From: Bryobacterales bacterium
Lineage (GTDB): Bacteria > Acidobacteriota > Terriglobia > Bryobacterales > Bryobacteraceae
Assembly: GCA_003142185.1 (NCBI GenBank)
Contig: PLOR01000109.1
Location: 85,000-126,308, forward strand
DNA length: 41,309 nucleotides
Reading direction: 5' to 3'
Under the pieces are notes generated by a model. That model was not told where the DNA came from and ran no database searches. It saw only the letters and a list, made by a program, of their open reading frames with translations. Shown one piece after another: positions 19,235-25,336 of the stretch; position 1 is the first letter of the stretch, and the number at the start of each line of letters is the position of its first letter. The translations under genes were made by a program, and so were the position numbers.

Positions 19235-20398
19235 ATGTGGGAACGAATCGGCGTGATGCTGCGCAAGGAATTCTTTCAGGTGTGGCGCGAGCCGCGCATG
19301 CGCATGCTGCTGTTCCTGCCTCCGCTGATCCAGTTGGTGGTGTTTGGTTACGCGGTGACGCTGGACGTGGACAATGCGCGCATCGGTTGGATGGACATGG
19401 ATCATACCCCGGAAAGCCGGGCGCTCGAGGCGCGGTTTCAGGGATCCGGCCGTTTCCAGGTGACGGCCATCGCCGAAAGCGAACAGGACGTGCAGCGCCT
19501 CCTCGACCGCAGCGAAGTGCACGCCGTGGTGCGGGTGCTGCCGGGGTTCGCGCGCGACCTCGCCCAGCGGCGCACCGCCCAGGTGCAGGTGCTGCTCGAT
19601 GGCACCAATTCCAACACCGCCTCTCTGGTCTCGGCCTACGCCGGCCAGGTGATCAACGATTTTGCCACCGACGTTTCCCCGGCTCAGCGTAAGAACCAGC
19701 AGACTATCAACCTTGTGATTCGCGGCCCCGGCCTGGCGGTGCGCCGCCAACTGGGCCAGGTGGCGTCCGACACGCGGGTCTGGTTCAATCCGGACCTGCG
19801 CAGCCGCAACTACTTCGTGCCCGGCGTGGCGGCCAATATTCTGCTGATGGTCACGCTGATGCTGACCGCCCAGGCCATCATCCGCGAAAAGGAAATCGGC
19901 ACCATGGAGCAGTTGATGGTGACGCCGCTACGGCCCATCGAGCTGATGCTCGGCAAGACGATTCCCTTCGCGATTGTCGGCATGGTGAACATGGTGATCG
20001 TGACGCTGGCCGCCATGCTGATTTTCCATATTCCCTTTCGCGGCAATTTCCTCCTGCTGATGTTCTGCGCCGCGCTGTTCCTGATGACCGCGCTGGGCGC
20101 CGGCCTGTTTCTTTCCACCATCTCGCGCACGCAGCAGCAGGCCAACATGGGGTCGTTCTTCTTCACCACGCCGGCGTTCATGTTGAGCGGTTTCACTTTC
20201 CCCATCCGCAACATGCCGGTGGCCGTGCAATACCTGACCTACCTCAACCCGCTGCGCTATTTCATGGAAATCGTGCGCGGCGTGTTTATCAAGGGCGTGG
20301 GCGTAACCGTGCTCTGGCCCCAGATGCTGGTCCTGACCGTGTTCGGCGCCACCGTGCTGACGTTAAGCGCGCTGCGCTTCCATAAGACGCTGGACTAG
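19235..20398 (+). CDS. ABC-2 type permease, YbhR-like
   Basis: This is a 387-residue paralogue of the preceding permease with the same layout: helix near residues 20-42, periplasmic domain to about 195, then five helices. The coupling element is IIREKEIGTMEQLMVTPLRPIE. It starts with ATG at 19235, two bases after the TAA of the first permease; a longer in-frame opening from 18716 is a shadow of that gene. It is last in the operon; two hairpin terminators follow. Together with the products of 13417-19232 it would form a complete tripartite exporter. Confidence 0.93.
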   Translation: MWERIGVMLRKEFFQVWREPRMRMLLFLPPLIQLVVFGYAVTLDVDNARIGWMDMDHTPESRALEARFQGSGRFQVTAIAESEQDVQRLLDRSEVHAVVRVLPGFARDLAQRRTAQVQVLLDGTNSNTASLVSAYAGQVINDFATDVSPAQRKNQQTINLVIRGPGLAVRRQLGQVASDTRVWFNPDLRSRNYFVPGVAANILLMVTLMLTAQAIIREKEIGTMEQLMVTPLRPIELMLGKTIPFAIVGMVNMVIVTLAAMLIFHIPFRGNFLLLMFCAALFLMTALGAGLFLSTISRTQQQANMGSFFFTTPAFMLSGFTFPIRNMPVAVQYLTYLNPLRYFMEIVRGVFIKGVGVTVLWPQMLVLTVFGATVLTLSALRFHKTLD

Positions 20399-20402
20399 CA
20401 TC

Positions 20403-20425
20403 GGTAGGGCACGCTTTAGCTTGCC
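20403..20425. repeat. REP-like palindrome, copy B
   Basis: GGTAGGGCACGCTTTAGC then TTGCC: an imperfect hairpin, GGCACGC/GCTTGCC around TTTA. It matches 24825-24847 at 22 of 23 bases. It lies just past the efflux operon, directly before the terminator hairpin. Confidence 0.6.
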
Positions 20426-20427
20426 AA

Positions 20428-20453
20428 CGCCCGCTTGCGGGCGCGTTTTCTTT
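20428..20453 (+). terminator. First terminator of the efflux operon
   Basis: CGCCCG, loop CTTG, CGGGCG (20428-20443), then CGCGTTTTCTTT. The same hairpin with one changed base is at 23425-23440 but without a T run. It is 30 bases past the last permease stop. Confidence 0.7.
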
Positions 20454-20565
20454 GAACTGCGCACTGCCTCCTTTCGGAGCCGCGACCATAAGGAGTAACC
20501 AGGGCCCGCGGCCCTCCCAAGGAGATGAAACCGAGCACCGTGGCGCGGCCTGTCCAGGCTGCAGA
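20454..20565. other. Hairpin-rich spacer
   Basis: This stretch holds small inverted repeats, including AGGGCC-CGC-GGCCCT (about 20504-20518) and CTCC..GGAG pairs around 20470 and 20516. It resembles the REP-type intergenic sequence of acidobacteria, by recall only. No gene is seen. Confidence 0.4.
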
Positions 20566-20589
20566 GCCGAGAGTCATCTCGGCTTTCTT
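20566..20589 (+). terminator. Second terminator, repeated element
   Basis: GCCGAGA, loop GTCA, TCTCGGC, then TTTCTT. With flanks it matches the terminator at 12665 in 22 of 23 bases. It lies 168 bases past the operon stop and before the oppositely oriented alr; a T run is present only on the plus strand. Confidence 0.7.
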
Positions 20590-20662
20590 CCCGCCGCGCG
20601 GCGTGATTTTCAACCGAGCCGGTTCTTGTCGACAAAACCGAATCTGCCGGTCGAAGGTCTCG

Positions 20663-21802
20663 TCACACGTAAACCCTGCGCACCCTCGCGCTGATGCTGC
20701 ACAGAATGTTGTAAGAGATCGTGCCTGCCACACGCGCGATCTGCTGCGCGTCCAGCCGCGCCTCGCCTTCTTGGCCGAGTAGGGTCACTTCGTCGCCCGG
20801 GCCCAACGCGCTGGTGTGGCTGAGGTCGATGGTGGTGAGGTCCATCGAAATCGTCCCCAGGATGGGCGTAAGCTTGCCACCGGCGATCACCTGGCCGCGG
20901 TTCGAGAGCCGGTGGAAGATGCCATCCGCGTAACCGGCGCCGAGCACGCCGATCCGCATCGCCCGCGGCGTGCGAAACGTGCCGCCGTAACCGACCAGCG
21001 CGCCCTCCGGCAACTCCTTGACCGCCAGCAGCCTGGCTTTCCAGGTGAGCGCCGGCTGAACATCGAGGCGCTGCGCAGGCGCTTCCCCGCGCGCCGGAGA
21101 AACGTACCCGTAAAGCGCGTGGCCGGCGCGCACCAGGTTGTGGCCGGAGTTTGCACGCCCGTACGCGATCGCGTTGGTGCTCGAGGTGTGCAGCCGCAGG
21201 CCGCGGTGGCCGGCGAGCTCGATGGCCGCGGCGATTCTCTCGAAGTAAGCCAGTTGATCGGCGGTCTGCGTGCTGCTGTAGTCGGCCGCCGAGGCGAAGT
21301 GCGTCATCAGTCCTTCCAGTTGCGCGTGCGGCGTCGCCGCCAGAGCCGCTACGATTTCCGCCCCCGAAGCGCGTGTGCCCAGGCGTCCCATCCCGGAATC
21401 GATTTTGAGGTGATAACGCACCGGCTTTCCGGCCGCCGCCGCGAGCCGGTCGAGATCGCGCATCTGCGCCAGAGAGTGCACCGCCGGCGTGAGATCGTGC
21501 TCGATCAGCGCCGCTTCTTCAAACGGCAGAAACCCGCCCATCGCCAGAATCCGCGGCGCAACCACGCCGGCTGCGCGCAGGGTCGCGCCTTCATCCACCG
21601 AGCTCACCGCCAGCCAGCGCGCGCCTTCGGCGACCAGTACCCGCGCTACTTCGATGGCGCCGTGGCCGTACGCATCGGCCTTCACCACGCCCAGAACGTC
21701 CACTCCCGGGCCAACCACCGAGCGGACGTTGCGATAATTGCGCGCGATCTGCTCGCGCGACACCAGCACGAAAGAACGAAATGGAACCGGCACTATTCCC
21801 AT
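20663..21802 (-). CDS. alr: Alanine racemase
   Basis: This is a 379-residue PLP enzyme that converts L- to D-alanine for peptidoglycan. The PLP lysine K41 lies in VVKADAYGHG; the second catalytic residue is the tyrosine of VGYGGTF near residue 271. An N-terminal TIM-like barrel (to about 240) is followed by the C-terminal beta domain with the conserved GTISMDLTTID. The length and motifs are normal, so it should be active. It starts at ATG 21802, with no operon partner; the efflux operon converges on it. Cytoplasmic. Confidence 0.96.
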   Translation of the reverse strand: MGIVPVPFRSFVLVSREQIARNYRNVRSVVGPGVDVLGVVKADAYGHGAIEVARVLVAEGARWLAVSSVDEGATLRAAGVVAPRILAMGGFLPFEEAALIEHDLTPAVHSLAQMRDLDRLAAAAGKPVRYHLKIDSGMGRLGTRASGAEIVAALAATPHAQLEGLMTHFASAADYSSTQTADQLAYFERIAAAIELAGHRGLRLHTSSTNAIAYGRANSGHNLVRAGHALYGYVSPARGEAPAQRLDVQPALTWKARLLAVKELPEGALVGYGGTFRTPRAMRIGVLGAGYADGIFHRLSNRGQVIAGGKLTPILGTISMDLTTIDLSHTSALGPGDEVTLLGQEGEARLDAQQIARVAGTISYNILCSISARVRRVYV

Positions 21803-21860
21803 TCTAACGGGCGGAGTTGCAGCAGGTCATCGGGTGGGGATGGTCGGACCGAAGCGGCAT

Positions 21861-22301
21861 TCAGGCTCGATAGATCCGTTCGATCGTCAGCCCCGGAGGA
21901 TTGCTGGACGGATCGAAAACGACCTTGAAGTGTTCGAAAAAACCATGTCTTCCGAGGATTGCCGCGACCGATAGTTGAGCCGAGAACCCAGCCGATATCG
22001 GAATGATCTGCGAGGCAACCATCAGCTTGACGCGATGGTAGTAGACAAGACCCCTTGCTCCGCCAATTACTCCACCGAGCGGCCCTTCGTCCCCTTCCTC
22101 GACCCTCAGCCCATGCGCCTTTCCAATGTCCGCGTGAAACAGGCATGAGGGAGAGCCTGAATCCACAATCGCTTCAAATTTTCGTGTGGGACTATGGCCG
22201 ATCATCAGTGACACATTCAGTACGGGAACCCAGGACTCCTTCTCATTCCGGAATCCTGGCTGCGGCTTACTGATTGGGAAAACCTTGTAAGGAAAGTGCA
22301 A
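21861..22301 (-). CDS. Retropepsin-like aspartic protease
   Basis: This is a 146-residue clan AA protein. The catalytic motif is FEAIVDSGSPSCLF (D-S-G), about residues 42-55, and the matching C-terminal element is AAILGRHGFFEHFKVVFD, a hallmark of bacterial retropepsin-like proteins that act as dimers. No signal peptide or membrane helix is seen. Its start lies at the base next to the stop of the DUF5678-like gene, so they are coupled. Bacterial members are little studied; neither target nor activity is known. It could be a maturation protease. Confidence 0.78.
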   Translation of the reverse strand: MHFPYKVFPISKPQPGFRNEKESWVPVLNVSLMIGHSPTRKFEAIVDSGSPSCLFHADIGKAHGLRVEEGDEGPLGGVIGGARGLVYYHRVKLMVASQIIPISAGFSAQLSVAAILGRHGFFEHFKVVFDPSSNPPGLTIERIYRA

Positions 22302-22496
22302 TTAAAGGACGAGTGGCAGCCACTCGTCGGGTGTTTTGACTAGGACCGGATCTTCGACGCCTTCACATTCCGCGGCCTTCACAGCTTCGGCGTAAGTAGA
22401 TCCACGCCCAACAACCCGAGATTCGTCTTCGGAAAGCGCAATCCACGAATTTGGCTGAGCCTCGCGAAGAATAAGCGCTCTTTCTTGTGGGGACAC
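22302..22496 (-). CDS. Small DUF5678-like protein paired with the protease
   Basis: This is a 64-residue protein from GTG at 22496, with GAGAGG about six bases upstream; a TTG at 22535 would add 13 residues. The sequence has the pattern WIALSEDESRVVGRGSTYAEA, an exposed beta hairpin then a helix, and ends VLVKTPDEWLPLVL, which I recall as DUF5678-like (moderate certainty). It stands directly before the retropepsin-like gene, with no gap, a pairing I believe recurs in other bacteria. Function unknown; a binding partner or substrate of the protease is an inference. Confidence 0.6.
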   Translation of the reverse strand: MSPQERALILREAQPNSWIALSEDESRVVGRGSTYAEAVKAAECEGVEDPVLVKTPDEWLPLVL

Positions 22497-22653
22497 AATT
22501 GCCTCTCTTCGCCGAGCCTGTGGATAGCAACGCAATCGCTAGGCCAGCAACACCCTTATTGTACTGCACGCATCATGAAAAACTGAACCGGGCGCACGGC
22601 CCTTCTCGCATCCTGCACGCTCTGTCGCCCAGTTGCCCGCTCGCGCTGCCGCT

Positions 22654-23343
22654 TCACCCCGCCAGCTTCTCATACCGCGCCGTCACGTAATCCCAGTTGA
22701 TCACGTTGGGGATGGCCTTGAGATACTCGGCGCGCCGGTTCTGGTATTTGAGGTAGTAGGCGTGCTCCCAGACATCCACGCACAGCAGCGGACGCCGCGC
22801 AGCCAGCAGCGGGCTGTCCTGGTTGGCGGCCGGATCGAGCGAAAGTTTGTTAGCCGCATCGAGCGATAGCCACGCCCAGCCGCTGCCGAACACGCCCAGC
22901 GCGGCGGCTTGCAGCTTGGTGAGGAAGCCATCCACGCCGCCGAACGCCTGATCGAGCGCGGCCGCCAGGCGCCCACCCGGCTTGCCGCCCTTGCCCGCCG
23001 GAGCCAGCGTTTCCCATAGCAGTGAGTGGTTGGCGTGTCCCCCGCCCTGGTTGCGCACCGCTGTCCGAACCGCGGCCGGCAGCGTGTCCAGCCGTTGCAA
23101 AAGCTCGTCCACGGTCATGCCGGCCAGCGCCGGCTCGGCGGCCACAACTTTGTTCAAGTTATCGACATACGTCTGGTGATGCTTGTCGTGGTGAATTTGC
23201 ATCGTCTGCGCGTCAATGTACGGTTCCAGCGCGTCGTACGCGTACGGCAGCTTCGGCAGAGTAAACGGCGGATTGGCCGGAGGAACAGCCGCGGCGGCCG
23301 CGCCCACGGTTGCCAGTTCCAACAGCGCTCTTCGAGTCAGCAT
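22654..23343 (-). CDS. sodA: Exported superoxide dismutase, Mn type
   Basis: This is a 229-residue Fe/Mn superoxide dismutase that turns superoxide into hydrogen peroxide and oxygen. Metal ligands are in the right places: the His in MQIHHDKHH (about 51), H106 (GGHANHSLLW), D190 and H194 (CVDVWEHAYY). The GGGHANHSLLW form fits Mn rather than Fe enzymes. The N-terminus (MLTRRALLELATVGAAAAA) is a twin-arginine signal, so the enzyme is probably folded and metallated in the cytoplasm and moved by Tat to the periplasm. CAGGAGG precedes ATG at a good distance. It is unlinked to a regulator. Confidence 0.94.
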   Translation of the reverse strand: MLTRRALLELATVGAAAAAVPPANPPFTLPKLPYAYDALEPYIDAQTMQIHHDKHHQTYVDNLNKVVAAEPALAGMTVDELLQRLDTLPAAVRTAVRNQGGGHANHSLLWETLAPAGKGGKPGGRLAAALDQAFGGVDGFLTKLQAAALGVFGSGWAWLSLDAANKLSLDPAANQDSPLLAARRPLLCVDVWEHAYYLKYQNRRAEYLKAIPNVINWDYVTARYEKLAG

Positions 23344-23403
23344 GGGTTACCTCCTGAGTGAGTCTATCACCACCCCTGGTGAGGCGGGTCCCCGACCTGC
23401 CAA

Positions 23404-23440
23404 GGGCAGGTTGAAACCTGCCAACGCCCGTTTGCGGGCG
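23404..23440. repeat. REP-like palindrome, copy C
   Basis: Two hairpins: GGCAGGT/ACCTGCC (23405-23422) and CGCCCG-TTTG-CGGGCG (23425-23440). The second, with its flanks, matches 20422-20444 at all but one base. No T run follows. It lies between ridA and sod, both on the minus strand. Confidence 0.6.
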
Positions 23441-23454
23441 CATGCCTTCCCAGA

Positions 23455-23856
23455 TCAGCCCCGCCGGGCCGCGCTCGGCTGATAGGCGATCGCGTCAATC
23501 TCCACCTTGGCGCCCGGCAGCGGCAAAGCGGCAACCACCACGGTGGTCCGCGCCGGCTTCGCCTCGCCGAAGAACTCCGCGTACACCTCGTTCATGGCCT
23601 TGAAATCCGCGGCGTCGGTAAGGTAAACCGCGCAGCGCACCACATCCGCCAGCGACGCTCCGCAGCCGGCCAGAATGTTGCGGATGTTGTTGAGTACCTG
23701 CCGCGTCTCCACCTGCACGTCGCCGGTAACGATCTGCCCGCTGATCGGGTCGATGGGGACCTGGCCGGAAACGTAGATGGTATCGCCGGCGCGCACTGCC
23801 GGCGAATAGGGGCCACGCGGCGCGGGCGCGCCCGCAGGGTGTATGCGCTCGATCAT
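23455..23856 (-). CDS. RidA-family enamine/imine deaminase
   Basis: This is a 133-residue trimeric RidA/YjgF protein that hydrolyses reactive 2-aminoacrylate-type enamines made by PLP enzymes. The catalytic arginine R103 is present in KPARTTVVVAALP, as are GPYSPAVRAGDTIYVSGQ and the VEIDAIA end (Asp in place of the usual Glu). The start ATG at 23856 is two bases after the trxB stop, so they form an operon. The longer opening from 23910 lacks family homology. Cytoplasmic. Confidence 0.9.
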   Translation of the reverse strand: MIERIHPAGAPAPRGPYSPAVRAGDTIYVSGQVPIDPISGQIVTGDVQVETRQVLNNIRNILAGCGASLADVVRCAVYLTDAADFKAMNEVYAEFFGEAKPARTTVVVAALPLPGAKVEIDAIAYQPSAARRG

Positions 23857-23858
23857 GT

Positions 23859-24782
23859 TCAGAGTCCTTCCGCTTCCAGAAACCGTTCGACTTCGATCGC
23901 CGCCATGCAACCCGCGCCCGAAGCCGTGATGGCCTGCCGGTAAGTACGATCCTGCACGTCGCCGGCGTGGAAAACACCCGGAATATTAGTGCGCGCGCCG
24001 CCGTGCGAGAGAATGTACCCCTCGGCATCGGTTTCGATTTGCCCCTTGAAGACTTTGGTGTTGGGGATGTGTCCGATGGCGACGAAAAAGCCATCCACGT
24101 CCTGCTCCCAAACCTCGCCCGTTTTGACGTTCCGCAGGCGCACGCCGGTGACCAGGTGTTTCGACGCGTCGTGGACCTCTTCCACCACCGTATTGAGGAG
24201 GAATTTGATCTTCGGATTGTGCTGCGCGCGATCCAGCATGATCTTGGACGCGCGGAACTCACCGCGCCGATGCACCAGCGCGACTTCGCTGCCGAACCGT
24301 GTGAGGAAGTTGGCCTCCTCCATCGCCGAATCGCCGCCGCCCACCACCATGATCTTCTTCCCGCGGTAAAAAAAGCCGTCGCAGGTGGCACAGGAGCTGA
24401 CGCCGTGCCCAATCAGCTTGTGCTCGGATTCCAGGCCCAGCCACCGCGCCGAGGCGCCCGAGGCGATGATCACAGTCCGCGTTTCCGTCCACTCGCCTTC
24501 GATGTTGAGGCGGAACGGCCGCGCCGAAAAATCCGTATCGAGCACCGCGCCGTGGACATACTCCGCGCCGAAGTTCTCCGCCTGCCGCTTCATGTTCTCG
24601 ACCAGCTCCGGACCGTTGATACCTTCCGGAAAGCCGGGAAAATTCTCCACCAGCGTGGTCATCGAGAGCTGCCCGCCCGCTTCGTGGCCACTAACCACGA
24701 TTGGTTTCAGATTCGCACGCGCCGCGTAAATAGCCGCCGTATTCCCCGCGCACCCCGAACCGATGATGACAACATTCCGCAT
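23859..24782 (-). CDS. trxB: Thioredoxin reductase
   Basis: This is a 307-residue low-Mr thioredoxin reductase that passes electrons from NADPH via FAD to thioredoxin. The FAD motif GSGCAG (residues 8-13) has Cys where Pro is usual. The redox pair is C131-A-T-C134, the NADPH motif GGGDSAMEEA and the HRR phosphate clamp follow. The terminal FAD motif is VFHAGDVQD. It starts at ATG 24782 and is upstream of ridA (2-bp gap). Cytoplasmic and intact. Confidence 0.95.
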   Translation of the reverse strand: MRNVVIIGSGCAGNTAAIYAARANLKPIVVSGHEAGGQLSMTTLVENFPGFPEGINGPELVENMKRQAENFGAEYVHGAVLDTDFSARPFRLNIEGEWTETRTVIIASGASARWLGLESEHKLIGHGVSSCATCDGFFYRGKKIMVVGGGDSAMEEANFLTRFGSEVALVHRRGEFRASKIMLDRAQHNPKIKFLLNTVVEEVHDASKHLVTGVRLRNVKTGEVWEQDVDGFFVAIGHIPNTKVFKGQIETDAEGYILSHGGARTNIPGVFHAGDVQDRTYRQAITASGAGCMAAIEVERFLEAEGL

Positions 24783-24824
24783 AAGGATTTCGATGAGAAA
24801 TTCAGCGTACCACAGGCAGCCGTT

Positions 24825-24847
24825 GGTAGGGCATGCTTTAGCTTGCC
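24825..24847. repeat. REP-like palindrome, copy D
   Basis: GGTAGGGCATGCTTTAGC then TTGCC; 22 of 23 bases match 20403-20425. It is followed by GGCATGC and the 12-bp palindrome GCTACATGTAGC at 24854-24865. Confidence 0.6.
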
Positions 24848-25126
24848 CGGCATGCTACATGTAGCCATCAATTCGCGGTGCGCTCAGTTCCCACCCATCC
24901 CCATTCACCGCTCCCGCAAATTCCCTCAACCCATTGTCCCCACAGCCCTTACACCCTCTGTCCCCGATCGGGACACCGCACCTGCCCGCCTTCGTGTGCC
25001 ACAGTGAGATCAGGAAGTAAGCTGTTTTGGGCGGCCCGCTCGTTTGGGCCAACCGGGCCCCCGTGGGCACGATTGGCCCACTTTTTATCAATGGTTTTTA
25101 TTGTTTTCAATAACTTAGCGCTTCGC

Positions 25127-25148
25127 CGTGGGACAGATCTGTCCCACG
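25127..25148. repeat. 22-base perfect palindrome
   Basis: The half-sites are CGTGGGACAGA and its reverse complement TCTGTCCCACG. A weaker TGTCCC-N5-GGGACA lies at 24959-24975. It is probably a protein-binding site or the centre of a small repeat; there is no T run for termination. Confidence 0.6.
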
Positions 25149-25301
25149 AGAGCAGGCCCGGAGACGGCCGCGCGCACCTCCGGCTCCAGCCGCTCAAAGC
25201 ATTTCCTCCCGCTGTTGTTTCGCGCGGCGGCAGGAAAGCGCGCGCTCTCGCCGCCGCCCCGCTTACCTTCCGGGTATATCGAGCTGTGAACCTTTTGGTA
25301 A

Positions 25302-25331
25302 TGGACACCACCTTGCCTTGAGCGGTACAAC
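25302..25331 (+). promoter_or_regulatory. Candidate promoter of the S53 protease gene
   Basis: TGGACA (25302-25307), 18-base spacer, TACAAC (25326-25331). The predicted start of RNA is at the ATG (25337), so the message would be leaderless. No Shine-Dalgarno sequence precedes the ATG. Confidence 0.4.
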
Positions 25332-25336
25332 GAGTC

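Larger units (their letters stand above)
24783..25336. other. Intergenic region with palindromes
   Basis: No supported gene in 554 bases. It contains REP copy D, GCTACATGTAGC (24854-24865), TGTCCC-CGATC-GGGACA (24959-24975), an AT-rich stretch (25080-25120), a 22-base palindrome (25127-25148) and the candidate promoter of the protease gene. Open frames here show no family resemblance or plausible start. Confidence 0.6.

Noticed and set aside
20816-21928. Plus-strand open frame opposite alr
   Set aside because: It is an antisense shadow of a complete alanine racemase.
24855-25091. 78-codon minus-strand frame in the 554-bp spacer
   Set aside because: It runs through palindromes, lacks a ribosome-binding site and has no recognisable similarity.
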